A DNA stretch of 64,000 bases from Gordonia polyisoprenivorans NBRC 16320 = JCM 10675. GTDB lineage: Bacteria > Actinomycetota > Actinomycetes > Mycobacteriales > Mycobacteriaceae. A program made the translations under genes and the position numbers. The notes under the pieces are model-generated. The model saw nothing but the letters and a program-made list of their open reading frames with translations. It made no database searches and was not told the origin of the DNA. The stretch is taken from positions 62,001 to 126,000 of the forward strand of contig NZ_BAEI01000087.1 of assembly GCF_000241325.1 (NCBI RefSeq). Direction: 5' to 3'. Position 1 is the stretch's first letter; each line of letters begins with the position of its first letter. Below, piece after piece: positions 26,796 to 35,509 of the stretch.

Positions 26796-27407
26796 ATGGC
26801 CCCTGACTCCTCTCGCGCGCGCTCGACAGCCGAGACGCGCGATCGCATCCTCGACGTCGCACTCGAAGTGCTGGGCGCCAACCCCGATGCCGGCATGGGT
26901 GAGATCGCCACGGCGGCAGGCGTTGTCCGACGAACGGTCTACGGCCACTTCCCCTCCCGGGTCGAACTCATCCGGACGCTCACCGGACGCGCCGTGACCG
27001 AGATGACCGCCGTGCTCGCCGACGTCGACGCCGCTGATGCGGATGCGGCATGGGCGGAATTCGTGTCCCGGCTCTGGCCGGTGGTGAATCGGTACCGAGT
27101 GCTGGTGGCGTTGCGTCGCGGCGAATACGGCGAAGCGATCCACGCCCTGCTCGGGCCTATCGACGAGCGGCTCGCCGACCTCGTCCAGCGTGGTCAGGAC
27201 GCCGGTGTGTTTGCCCGGTACCTGCCTGCGAACCTGCTGAGTCAGGTCGCCTACGGAGCCGTCTTCGCCATCGCCGACGGTGACACGGCCAGGGGTGACA
27301 CAGCCGGGGATGGCGCCGCAGCCGCCGCGATCACGAGTCTGCTGATGTTGGGTGTTCCCGAGGCCCGTGCGATCGCACTCGTCGACGGGATCGGCGCGGT
27401 GACGTGA
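26796..27407 (+). CDS. TetR family transcriptional regulator
   Basis: A 203-aa regulator. Its N-terminal HTH is TRDRILDVALEVLGANPDAGMGEIATAAGVVRRTVYGHFPSRVELIRTL, with the TetR recognition helix VVRRTVYGHF. A ligand-binding helical C-terminus follows. A late region (DGDTARGDTAGDG) is a short Gly/Asp duplication. It is divergent from the epoxide hydrolase with two palindromes between them, the usual local repressor arrangement. Confidence 0.9.
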   Translation: MAPDSSRARSTAETRDRILDVALEVLGANPDAGMGEIATAAGVVRRTVYGHFPSRVELIRTLTGRAVTEMTAVLADVDAADADAAWAEFVSRLWPVVNRYRVLVALRRGEYGEAIHALLGPIDERLADLVQRGQDAGVFARYLPANLLSQVAYGAVFAIADGDTARGDTAGDGAAAAAITSLLMLGVPEARAIALVDGIGAVT

Positions 27408-27651
27408 TCCCCCGAGCTGCCAATCCGCTCTGGCTCCGGGCCTCGGCAGTCAGCGAGACAGTAAGTTCGATGCCCTTCGTACAGTTGTGTCCCGCTGGTC
27501 CGTTGATCCCGACCCCACTGTGCCGCGCCGATCGCCAACGCTCACCTCGCCGAGTGGGTGCCGACGCTTTACACCGATCGCAGGGTGGAGTGGCGGAGCG
27601 GGCGGACGGCGCAGATCATCGTCACCCACCCGCGGTGACGTTGCCTCACTG
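27408..27651. other. Intergenic stretch without a supported gene
   Basis: Between the tetR stop and the end of the mrp operon I see no intact gene, RNA or hairpin. One plus-strand frame ending at TGA 27636-27638 reads AHLAEWVPTLYTDRRVEW with normal codon use, but it has no convincing start and may be the tail of a lost gene. Confidence 0.4.
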
Positions 27652-27987
27652 CTAGTCCCGGTCCCCGCGCTCCATCTGGTCCCGCGACATCAGCCCGTCC
27701 TGGGCGCGTTGCTCCTGATAGACCAGACGGCCGATACGGTGGGCGACCACCGGTGCGGTGATGAGCGCGAACAGTCCGGCCAGGACCAGCATGCCCATGT
27801 CGACGTGCGTGCCGCCGATGCTGACCATCGCACCGATCAGCATCATCAACAGCCCCAGCGTCTGGGGTTTGGTCGCCGAATGCATGCGCGAGAGTGTGTC
27901 GGGGAAGCGCAGGATGCCGATCGCGGCGGTGACCGCCATGAGCGCTCCGATGGTCAGGAAGACGGCACTGACGATGTCGGCGATCAT
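27652..27987 (-). CDS. mnhG: Mrp Na+/H+ antiporter subunit G
   Basis: A 111-aa membrane subunit with three helices (IVSAVFLTIGALMAVTAAIGILRFPDTLSRMHSATKPQTLGLLMMLIGAM...). The FPDTLSRMHSATK loop is diagnostic of MrpG/PhaG. It is the last gene of the six-gene operon, overlapping mnhF by ATGA, with a short charged C-terminal tail. It works only as part of the hetero-oligomeric Mrp complex. Confidence 0.93.
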   Translation of the reverse strand: MIADIVSAVFLTIGALMAVTAAIGILRFPDTLSRMHSATKPQTLGLLMMLIGAMVSIGGTHVDMGMLVLAGLFALITAPVVAHRIGRLVYQEQRAQDGLMSRDQMERGDRD

Positions 27988-28247
27988 GCTTGATCATCCC
28001 GAACTCGGAAACGGGCGATGGCCACCGACCCGACGAAGCTCACCAGCGACAGTGCCACGATGCCCGGCACCACCGTCGTGTCGCCGCTGTAGGCCGTCCA
28101 CGCCGCCAGCCCGCACATGCACAGGGCGATCAGTGCGTCGAGCGCGACCAGCCGATCGAGGGTGGTGGGCCCCAACAGGATTCGGGCCATCACCAGCACC
28201 GCGGAGATGAGTAGCGCGATCGCGATGAAGAACCACATGACGGTCAT
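27984..28247 (-). CDS. mnhF: Mrp Na+/H+ antiporter subunit F
   Basis: An 87-aa, three-helix subunit: MWFFIAIALLISAVLVMARILLGPTTLDRLVALDALIALCMCGLAAW. GPTTLDRLVALD is the MrpF signature, with the conserved Asp pair in the second helix. The start at ATG 28247 gives the family length; the frame upstream is read-through of the overlapping mnhE end. Overlaps at both ends couple its translation. Confidence 0.92.
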   Translation of the reverse strand: MTVMWFFIAIALLISAVLVMARILLGPTTLDRLVALDALIALCMCGLAAWTAYSGDTTVVPGIVALSLVSFVGSVAIARFRVRDDQA

Positions 28248-29047
28248 CGGCTGCTCCCGTCGCCGAGACCCTGGGCGCTCGCGCGGTCGGCGGGTCGTAC
28301 GTGGTGGTAGTCGTCGTCGATGCCGTGATAGGGGCTCGGATGCCATTCACTGTCGCGCTCGAAGGCCTTGATGAACATCCGCTCCACGAAGGACACCTGC
28401 TTGTAGAACTGCCGGACCTTCTTGTCCGAGCGCACATCGAAGACGTGGACGTAGAGCATGCGACGGCGGTGATCGATCTCGAGCACCATCGTCCCGGGGA
28501 CCAGGTTCAGGTAGTCCACGGCCAACGTCAGCACCATGTCGGATTTGATGGCGACGCGCACCCGCATCACCGCGCCGAGCGGAGGCTTGCCCGGTCGGAC
28601 GGCCACCCACGCCACCTGCGCGCTGGAGACGAAGAAATCGACGATGAGCCGACCGATCAGCGCGAGCACCGTCAACGGGTGGATCCGACCCTCGACGGGC
28701 ACCCGCGGCAACGGCAGCAGCACCCCGATCGCCACGGCCAACACGATGCCGCCGATGATGTTCGCCCAGGAGACGGTGCCCCACAACAACACCCACACGA
28801 ACGTGAGCCACGCGATCGACCACAGGCGTACCGCGGCCTCGCGACTGTCGTTGCCCAGCCACCGCGGGATGCGCAGCCGGTTGTGCAGCCACACCCACGC
28901 GCTGACCGTCGTCCAGGCGAAGAACAGCACCGAGTAGCGGGCGGTGTTGATCAGCAGTCGCTTGACCGGCCCCTTGCCTACGGGTTTGACGGGGGCGATG
29001 CGGTCGGGCCTGGTCTCACGCGGCTGCTTCTCATGTTTCTCACTCAT
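28244..29047 (-). CDS. mnhE: Mrp Na+/H+ antiporter subunit E
   Basis: A 267-aa protein, longer than typical ~160 aa MrpE. The core has membrane helices (LWSIAWLTFVWVLLWGTVSWANIIGGIVLAVAIGVLLPLP), then SSAQVAWVAVRPG and VDYLNLVPGTMVLEIDHRRRMLYVHVFDV, the MrpE block. The extra parts are a ~35-residue basic N-terminus plus one more helix, and a C-terminal tail. ATG 29047 overlaps the mnhD stop. Confidence 0.92.
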   Translation of the reverse strand: MSEKHEKQPRETRPDRIAPVKPVGKGPVKRLLINTARYSVLFFAWTTVSAWVWLHNRLRIPRWLGNDSREAAVRLWSIAWLTFVWVLLWGTVSWANIIGGIVLAVAIGVLLPLPRVPVEGRIHPLTVLALIGRLIVDFFVSSAQVAWVAVRPGKPPLGAVMRVRVAIKSDMVLTLAVDYLNLVPGTMVLEIDHRRRMLYVHVFDVRSDKKVRQFYKQVSFVERMFIKAFERDSEWHPSPYHGIDDDYHHVRPADRASAQGLGDGSSR

Positions 29048-30651
29048 CGGCCACTCCCGAGCACCGATCCGATGTAGACGTCGCGGTTCATGATGTCGGT
29101 CGCCGCGCGGTCGGTGAACCCGAAGATCGGGCCCGCCCAGATGGTCAGGGCGATCCCGGCGGCGACCATCAGCGCGGTGGGGACAACCATCGTGATCGGC
29201 ATGCGGCCGACGTCCTCGCGGTCGTCGAAGGCGATGTCGGCGCTCTCGTCGATCAGTGCCGACGGTGCGCTGTCGGAGAGCTCGCCCTCGGGGGCATCGG
29301 CGCGCGGACGCCAGAATCCCTTGGTCCAGATACGGGCCACCACATAGAGGGTGAGCAAGCTGGTCACCACCGAACCGGCCACGAGTACCCACGCGAGTAC
29401 CGACCCGTTCTCGGTACCCGCCTGGATGAGAGCGACCTTGCCCAGGAAACCCGAGAACGGTGGAATACCACCGAGATTGAGCGCGGGGATCAAGAAGAGG
29501 GCCGCCAGCACCGGGCTGGCGATCAGCCCGCCGAGCCGGCGCAGCGACGCCGACCCCGCTTGCCGTTCGATGAGTCCGACGACGAGGAACAGCGTCGTCT
29601 GCACCAGGATGTGGTGGGCGACGTAGTAGATCGCCGCACTCATCCCGAGCTCGGAGGACAGGGCGATACCGAACACCATGTAGCCGATGTGACTGACGAG
29701 CGTGAACGACAGCAATCGCTTGATGTCGGACTGCGCGATCGCACCGAGGATGCCGACGATCATCGTCAGCAGACCGGCGACGAGCAGGATCGGATCCATC
29801 GATCCGCCGGGGAACAGCAGGGTGTGGGTACGCATGATCGCGTACACACCGACCTTGGTGAGCAGGCCGGCGAACACCGCGGTGACCGGCGCCGGGGCGG
29901 TGGGATAGGAGTCGGGCAGCCATGTCGAGAGCGGGAACACCGCGGCCTTGATCCCGAAGGCCACGAGCAGCACCGCATACAGCGCGTTGCGGGTGCCGTC
30001 GGGGACGTGATCGAGGCGTACCGCCATCTCGGCGAGATTGAGCGTGCCGGTGGTCGCATAGGCGAAGGCGATCCCCACCAGGAAGATCAGCGACGACACC
30101 ATCGACACCATCACGTACGACGCGCCGGCCCGCACGCGATCGCCGGTGGCGCCGAGGGTGAGCAACACGAAGCTCGCGGCGAGCAGCACCTCGAAGGAGA
30201 CGAACAGATTGAACAGGTCACCGGCGAGGAACGAATTGCACACGCCGGCACACAGGATCAGATAGGTCGGCAGGAACACCGACACCGGCTGTTCGGACGC
30301 ACCGTCACGGATACCCTGGCCGATCGCGTAGACGACGACGCACAGCAGCACCAGCGTCGCCACCACCAGCATCAACGCCGCGAGCTGATCGACGACGAGC
30401 GTGATCCCGAACGGTCCGTTCGGATGCCCCTTGTCGTCCCAGCCACCGATCGCCAGCGAGTAGGTGCCGTGCGCATTGGTGAGGTAGAGCATCATGCACG
30501 ACGCGACGAGTGTCACGATCAGCGCCGAGACGGTCACGATCCGCTGGAACAGCGGGTTGCGCCCGCGCAGCAACGTGAGAGCTGCCGCGAGCATCGGCGT
30601 CAGTGTCGGCAGGGTGATGAGCACCGGGAACCACGAGACCTGGGGGATCAT
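29044..30651 (-). CDS. mnhD: Mrp Na+/H+ antiporter subunit D
   Basis: A 535-aa proton-translocating subunit homologous to complex I NuoM/N. Typical helices include FLAGDLFNLFVSFEVLLAASFVLLTLGA, AVFPLSTWLPDSYPTAPAPVTAVFAGLLTKVGVYAIMR (with the key Lys) and QSDIKRLLSFTLVSHIGYMVFGIAL. A hydrophilic acidic insertion near the C-terminus (EGELSDSAPSALIDESADIAFDDRED) lies before the last helix. Coupled to mnhC and mnhE by 4-nt overlaps. Confidence 0.94.
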   Translation of the reverse strand: MIPQVSWFPVLITLPTLTPMLAAALTLLRGRNPLFQRIVTVSALIVTLVASCMMLYLTNAHGTYSLAIGGWDDKGHPNGPFGITLVVDQLAALMLVVATLVLLCVVVYAIGQGIRDGASEQPVSVFLPTYLILCAGVCNSFLAGDLFNLFVSFEVLLAASFVLLTLGATGDRVRAGASYVMVSMVSSLIFLVGIAFAYATTGTLNLAEMAVRLDHVPDGTRNALYAVLLVAFGIKAAVFPLSTWLPDSYPTAPAPVTAVFAGLLTKVGVYAIMRTHTLLFPGGSMDPILLVAGLLTMIVGILGAIAQSDIKRLLSFTLVSHIGYMVFGIALSSELGMSAAIYYVAHHILVQTTLFLVVGLIERQAGSASLRRLGGLIASPVLAALFLIPALNLGGIPPFSGFLGKVALIQAGTENGSVLAWVLVAGSVVTSLLTLYVVARIWTKGFWRPRADAPEGELSDSAPSALIDESADIAFDDREDVGRMPITMVVPTALMVAAGIALTIWAGPIFGFTDRAATDIMNRDVYIGSVLGSGR

Positions 30652-31304
30652 GAACGTCCCCCGTCCGAGTCATCGCTGCTCGTGCCGTCGGAATTGCCGG
30701 TACCGCTTCCGCCCGGCTCCGCATAGGCCTCGCCGGTCTCGATGACGTCGACGACATCGGTGGCGAGTTCGTCGACGACGTCGGCGTCCTCGGGCATCAG
30801 GTCGGTTTCGATCCGTTCGCGGTGCAGCGCGATGTACTCCTCCTCGGTGAGTGGGTTGCCCTCGTCGTCGAAGAAGTCACCCGCACTGGTGTCGGCGCCG
30901 GTCACCGGGTCGTCGCTGCGGTCGCGGTCCGGGGCCGACTGCAGGGAGCTGGTGGCGACCTTGACGTCCTCGGTGTCGTCGTCGACGTCCTCGTCGCGGT
31001 TGAGCACGAACAGCCTGTACACCATGGCGAGGATGAACGCGGCCACACCCATCGTGATGACGATCGCGGTGAGCACCATCGCCTGGGCGAGCGGATCGGC
31101 GTCGTGCGGGCGGGCCTCGGAGGAGCGGCCCATGATCGGCGGATTGCCCATCCCGCCGGCCAGTACCAGGATCAGCAGGTTGACGCCGTTGCCCGCGACC
31201 AGCAGGCCCAGCAACATCCGCACCAGGCTGCGTTCCATCAGCAGGTAGGCACCGCAGGCGATCATGATCGCGATGACCACGAGCAGGCCGAGATTGACGC
31301 TCAT
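30648..31304 (-). CDS. mnhC: Mrp Na+/H+ antiporter subunit C with acidic C-terminal extension
   Basis: NuoK-like subunit, 218 aa against about 110-130 aa for typical MrpC. Three helices fill residues 1-100 (GAYLLMERSLVRMLLGLLVAGNGVNLLILV, then DPLAQAMVLTAIVITMGVAAFILAMVYRL, carrying conserved Glu and the DPL-QA-LTAIVI motif). Residues about 105-218 form a hydrophilic, strongly acidic cytoplasmic tail (DEDVDDDTEDV, EEYIALHRERIETDLMPEDADVVDEL). The tail is probably regulatory or a cation buffer; this is inference. Confidence 0.92.
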   Translation of the reverse strand: MSVNLGLLVVIAIMIACGAYLLMERSLVRMLLGLLVAGNGVNLLILVLAGGMGNPPIMGRSSEARPHDADPLAQAMVLTAIVITMGVAAFILAMVYRLFVLNRDEDVDDDTEDVKVATSSLQSAPDRDRSDDPVTGADTSAGDFFDDEGNPLTEEEYIALHRERIETDLMPEDADVVDELATDVVDVIETGEAYAEPGGSGTGNSDGTSSDDSDGGRS

Positions 31305-34219
31305 CGGCCCGCACCTCCCGGACGCTCACCGGCGTCCTGGCGGCGCAGCGGTCCGCTCGGGAAGCCGGCACCGGTCTCGACGTCGAGGCGCGCGCCGAGA
31401 CTGCGCAGGACGTCGAGCACCAGGCCGATCACGATCAGATAGATGCCGAGATCGAAGAGCAGCGCGGTGACGAACTTGATGTCGCCGAGCACGGGCACGG
31501 TGATCTGGAAGACCGCCGACGACAACGCCGGGGCGCCGAGGAACATCGAGGTGACCGCGGTGGACGCCGAGATGAGCAGTCCGGCGCCGAGGAAGGTACC
31601 CGGTTCCACCGGTAGCGCCTCACCGAGCTCGTAGCGCCCGCCCGCGAGATACCGCAGCACCAGCGCCAAGCCCATCGTCAGGCCGCCGGCGAAGCCGCCG
31701 CCGGGCGAGTTGTGGCCGGCGTAGAAGAAGTAGACCGAGAGCACCACCATCGTCGGGAAGATGAGACGGGTGGTCGCCTCGAGCACCATCGACCGGTGGC
31801 GCGGGTCGCGGAACTCGCTGCCCAACAACCACGTCGTGCGGTCGGGCGGGATCGGATCGTCGTCGTCATCGGTGATTCCGAAGTGCCGGGCGGCGTCGGC
31901 CACCCGCGGCGCAGCACCGAAGCGGCGGTTACGGAACACCATCGACGCGACGCCGGTGGCGGCGACGATCAGCACCGACACCTCGCCGAGGGTGTCCCAC
32001 GCGCGGGTGTCGACGAGGAGCACGTTGACGGCGTTGGCGCCGTGCCCGAACTTGTAGGCGACCTCGGGAATCGAGATGCTGACCGGCTGGGCCGAGCGCG
32101 CGGCGGCGGCGAACATGCCGATCGCCACGATCGAGACACCTAGCGCCAGACCGATCGCCGCCCGCAGCGGTTTGAACCCGGTCGCATGCCGCGGCTCGGG
32201 TTCGGCAGGCAGCTTGCGCAGCACCAGCACGAAGATCACCAGGGTCAGCGTCTCCACCAGGAATTGGGTGAGCGCGAGGTCGGGGGCACCGTACAGCGCG
32301 AACAGCATGCCGCATCCGTAACCGGTCACCCCGACGACCAGGGTCGCGGCGAGCCGATTGCGCAGGATCACCGTCGCCAGCGCCGCCGCTGCCATGATCA
32401 CCGCGATCACGGCTTGCGTCATCGAGTCGAAACCGTTGGGCTCCAAAGTGTTCCGGTTGCCGAGGAACAGCATCACGGTGGGCAGGATGATCATCGTCGA
32501 CAAGATGACGCCCTGGGTCACCGGCAGCGAGCCGCGCTGGGTGTTGCGGGTCAGCAACAGCGACAGCGTGTCGGCGCCACGCAGGGTGGCGTCGTAGATG
32601 CGGTCGGCGTTGATCAGCGGGCGCGACCCGAACACCACATCGCGCAGGCGCCGCAACACCAGGAACAGCACCGCACCGCCGAGAACGACGATGACCGAGA
32701 ACACCACCGGCAACCCGAAACCGTGCCACATCGCGAGGTGCTCGAGCTCGTGACCGTAGGCGGGCAGCGACTCGGCGTACGGCTCGAACCAGTGGCCGAG
32801 CCATCCGCTCCAGAATCCGGCGATGACGCCCAGCGCGGCCAGCAGCAGCGGCGAGAGCAGGAACATCGGCGACGGTGGGTGCATCTTGGCGACGGCCCGG
32901 GTCGGCAGCCTACGGACCTTGCGTCCGAACGCGCCCCAGAGGAAGCGGCACGTGTAGGCGAAGGTGATCACCGAGCCGACGAGCAGCACGATGTCGACGG
33001 TCTCGGCCTGCCACGGTTGCAGCGACCCGGTCTCCCAGACGGTGCCGAACGCCGTCTCCTTGCCGACGAAGCCGAGCGTGAACGGCAACCCCGCCATGCT
33101 CGCCCCGGCCACCGCGGCGATCGCCGCCAGTACCGGCAGTCGATGGCCGAGGCGGGCCAGCTTGCGGATGTCACGGGTTCCGGTGGCGTGGTCGATGATG
33201 CCGACCACCATGAACAACGACGCCTTGAACAGGGCGTGTGCGACCAGCATCGCCAAGCCGGCCATCGCCACGTTCGCGTCGCCCATACCCATCAGCACCG
33301 CCATGAACCCGAGCTGGGAGACGGTGCCGAAGGCCAGCACGAGCTTGAGGTCGAGTTCGCGCATCGAGCGCCAGCCGCCGAGGAGCATGGTGAACGAGCC
33401 GAGGCCGATGACCATGACCTGCCAGCTCGGCAGCGACGCGAACGCCGGTGCGAGACGACCGATGAGATAGATACCGGCCTTGACCATCGCCGCGGCGTGC
33501 AGATACGCGCTGACCGGGGTGGGGGCGGCCATCGCGCCGGGCAGCCAGAAGTGGAACGGCACGATCGCCGACTTGCTCAGGGCACCGACGAGCAGCAGCA
33601 CCACCGCGACCTCGACGTAGACACCCGCGGCCGGCGGGTGGGCGAGCAGATCGCTGAGCAGGTAGCTGCCGGTCCGTTCGCCGAGCATGATGATGCCGAC
33701 GAGCATCGCCAACCCGCCCAGCGTGGTCACCAGCAGTGCCTGCGTCGCCGAGCGCCGCGAGGTCGCACGGATGCGGTAGTAGCCGACGAGCATGAACGAC
33801 AGGACGGTCGTCAGCTCCCAGAAGATGTAGAGGACCAGCATGTTGTCGCTGGTGACGAGACCGAACATGGCCGCGGCGAAGGCGACCATCTCACCGCCGA
33901 ACACCGCGACGCGGGGTCGCGCGTCGTCGAAGTAGTGGGCGCAGTAGCAGAGGACCAGGGTGCCGACGCCGAGGATCAGCACCGACAGGATCGCGGCGAG
34001 CGAGTCCATCCGCATCACGATGTTCATGTGCAGCGACGGCACCCACTGCAGCGTCTGGACCTCGGGTGCGCGGTCGGAATCCGGCCAATGCGTCAGCACC
34101 CAGAGCAGCCCACCGAACGGGGCCAGCGCGACGACGTAGAAGCCCTTGGTGCCGATCCAGCGGATGATCCCGGGTGCCACGAGCGCGCTCAGTGCCAGGG
34201 CGATCAGCACAGTGAGCAA
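31301..34219 (-). CDS. mnhA: Mrp Na+/H+ antiporter subunit A (MrpA-MrpB fusion)
   Basis: A 972-aa polytopic protein. The NuoL-like MrpA part has MRMDSLAAILSVLILGVGTLVLCY, WELTTVLSFMLVGY, VPFHFWLPGAMAAPTPVSAYLHAAAMVKAGIYL and LKLVLAFGTVSQLGFM. A DUF4040/MrpB-like end follows, with YAGHNSPGGGFAGGLTMGLALVLRYLAGG, the MrpB signature, so no separate mnhB is needed. First gene of the operon. Translation probably starts at TTG 34219 or GTG 34210; both lack a strong ribosome site, and this start is uncertain. The complex exchanges Na+ for H+ in pH and salt homeostasis. Confidence 0.93.
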   Translation of the reverse strand: MLTVLIALALSALVAPGIIRWIGTKGFYVVALAPFGGLLWVLTHWPDSDRAPEVQTLQWVPSLHMNIVMRMDSLAAILSVLILGVGTLVLCYCAHYFDDARPRVAVFGGEMVAFAAAMFGLVTSDNMLVLYIFWELTTVLSFMLVGYYRIRATSRRSATQALLVTTLGGLAMLVGIIMLGERTGSYLLSDLLAHPPAAGVYVEVAVVLLLVGALSKSAIVPFHFWLPGAMAAPTPVSAYLHAAAMVKAGIYLIGRLAPAFASLPSWQVMVIGLGSFTMLLGGWRSMRELDLKLVLAFGTVSQLGFMAVLMGMGDANVAMAGLAMLVAHALFKASLFMVVGIIDHATGTRDIRKLARLGHRLPVLAAIAAVAGASMAGLPFTLGFVGKETAFGTVWETGSLQPWQAETVDIVLLVGSVITFAYTCRFLWGAFGRKVRRLPTRAVAKMHPPSPMFLLSPLLLAALGVIAGFWSGWLGHWFEPYAESLPAYGHELEHLAMWHGFGLPVVFSVIVVLGGAVLFLVLRRLRDVVFGSRPLINADRIYDATLRGADTLSLLLTRNTQRGSLPVTQGVILSTMIILPTVMLFLGNRNTLEPNGFDSMTQAVIAVIMAAAALATVILRNRLAATLVVGVTGYGCGMLFALYGAPDLALTQFLVETLTLVIFVLVLRKLPAEPEPRHATGFKPLRAAIGLALGVSIVAIGMFAAAARSAQPVSISIPEVAYKFGHGANAVNVLLVDTRAWDTLGEVSVLIVAATGVASMVFRNRRFGAAPRVADAARHFGITDDDDDPIPPDRTTWLLGSEFRDPRHRSMVLEATTRLIFPTMVVLSVYFFYAGHNSPGGGFAGGLTMGLALVLRYLAGGRYELGEALPVEPGTFLGAGLLISASTAVTSMFLGAPALSSAVFQITVPVLGDIKFVTALLFDLGIYLIVIGLVLDVLRSLGARLDVETGAGFPSGPLRRQDAGERPGGAGR

Positions 34220-34366
34220 GGGGGCGCACTCCGTCTCTGGTCGGTGGGCGGGGTGGTCACGGGGGTGCGGATCGCGGTCGCGGTGACGGCCGATCAGACG
34301 CGATCACGCGCCTGTCCCGGTGTGTCACCGGACGAGACCGGCGTTGTCTATCTTACCGTTGCGGGC

Positions 34367-34783
34367 ATGCCCCGGTTCGACAGAGTGGTGGTGACGGTCC
34401 TCGCTGTGGTCGTCGCCACTGTGCTGATGCTGTTCGCGGCAGGGTGCTCCGACGATGCGCCCGCCCAGCGCGAGGGACTGCCGAAGGATTTCCCGTCGTC
34501 GCAGGTCCCGCTGATCGACGGGCACGTCATCTCCGGTGACGGCACCACCGATGAGTGGAATGTCGTGGTGCAGGCGCCGGCGAATGCGGGTAACCCGATC
34601 GACAAGGCCGTCCGGGCGCTCACCGACGCCGGCTACCAGGAGGATGGCCGCGACAGCGTGGGCGGACAAACCGTGGTGCGGCTCTCGGCGTCCAAGGACG
34701 GCAAGACCTATTGGGTGACCGTCGGCATCACCTCGCAGGCCGCCGCCGGGGGGACGTCGGTCTTCTATCACATCTCGACGTAG
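34367..34783 (+). CDS. Small putative lipoprotein
   Basis: A 138-aa protein with a signal peptide ending in the lipobox LFAAGC (Cys about 27), then a mature domain with VVVQAPANAGNPIDKAVRALTDAGYQEDGRDSVGGQTVVRLSASKDGKTYWVTVGI. Only ATG 34367 puts the signal peptide at the N-terminus; the long open frame upstream is antisense to mnhA and rejected. TATCTT at 34349-34354 is a -10 candidate. It is divergent from the mrp operon. Function unknown. Confidence 0.82.
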   Translation: MPRFDRVVVTVLAVVVATVLMLFAAGCSDDAPAQREGLPKDFPSSQVPLIDGHVISGDGTTDEWNVVVQAPANAGNPIDKAVRALTDAGYQEDGRDSVGGQTVVRLSASKDGKTYWVTVGITSQAAAGGTSVFYHIST

Positions 34784-34929
34784 CCCCACCGCGACGCTTT
34801 CACAGTCGACTCACAGGGATCGGGCAGTCCCGACCAAGCGGACGTGGGCACCGTGGAGTCACTTCCATCAGGCCCCGACTGCGCGTGTCAGACGCGCCCC
34901 GGGCAGACCCGCGAAAGCGAGAGTGACTC

Positions 34930-35478
34930 ATGTCGGCTCCCGACACCACGACCGAGGCCCACGTGCCCGACCCGAACGAGGGGCAAGCCCCGACTACTCC
35001 GGTGACCCAGCCCGCTCCGGCAACCGAACCCGCGGCGGCGGCCCAGCCCGCGGCAGCAGCCCAGCCCGCGGCAGCGGGCGGCCCGGCGATCCCGTCGAAG
35101 ACCAAGAACGCGATCATCGCCGGCGGCATCGGACTCGCGGTGGGATTCGGGCTCCTCGGCTTCGGCGCCGGCTACGTCGTCGGCGACTCCGGGTCGTCGA
35201 CCACCCAGCAGCAATTCCCCGGTGGTGGCAACGGCCAGTTCCCGGGCGGCGGCACAAATGGTGGTGGCATGAACGGCGGGGGTATGAACGGCGGTGGCAT
35301 GAACGGCGGTGGCATGAACGGTCAGATGCCGGGCGGCGGCAACGGTCAATTCCCCGGTGGCGGCAGTGGCCAGATGCCGGGTGGAACCCAGAACGGTCAG
35401 ACGCCGGGCCAGCAGAATGGTCAGACGCCGGGCGGTCAGACGGCTGCGCCCACCCAGACGCAGTCGCAGACCAGCTGA
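34930..35478 (+). CDS. Gly/Asn/Met-rich repeat membrane protein
   Basis: A 182-aa protein. Residues 1-52 are Pro/Ala-rich (AAAAQPAAAAQPAAAG), then one membrane helix (NAIIAGGIGLAVGFGLLGFGAGYVVG). The extracytoplasmic tail consists of GGGMN repeats (four in tandem), FPGGGNGQ and QTPGGQ repeats. The helix-plus-flexible-tail build resembles wall-embedded, low-complexity anchors. The repeats in DNA are nearly perfect 15-mers, so length variation between strains is likely. Function unknown. Confidence 0.72.
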   Translation: MSAPDTTTEAHVPDPNEGQAPTTPVTQPAPATEPAAAAQPAAAAQPAAAGGPAIPSKTKNAIIAGGIGLAVGFGLLGFGAGYVVGDSGSSTTQQQFPGGGNGQFPGGGTNGGGMNGGGMNGGGMNGGGMNGQMPGGGNGQFPGGGSGQMPGGTQNGQTPGQQNGQTPGGQTAAPTQTQSQTS

Positions 35479-35509
35479 TCCGGCGGGCGGCTCCCGGTCC
35501 GTGCGGTGG

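Noticed and set aside
27408-27651. A small protein gene on either strand
   Set aside because: Open frames here lack a ribosome site or family match; only a possible gene tail was noted.
28244-29923. A 559-aa protein reading through mnhD into mnhE
   Set aside because: The first half is a shadow of mnhD in another frame, with Arg/His-rich sequence; ATG 29047 gives the proper MnhE.
32186-34783. Long (865-codon) plus-strand open frame across mnhA
   Set aside because: It is antisense to mnhA, has His/Gln/Arg-rich unnatural composition, and only its last 139 codons (from ATG 34367) form a credible lipoprotein.
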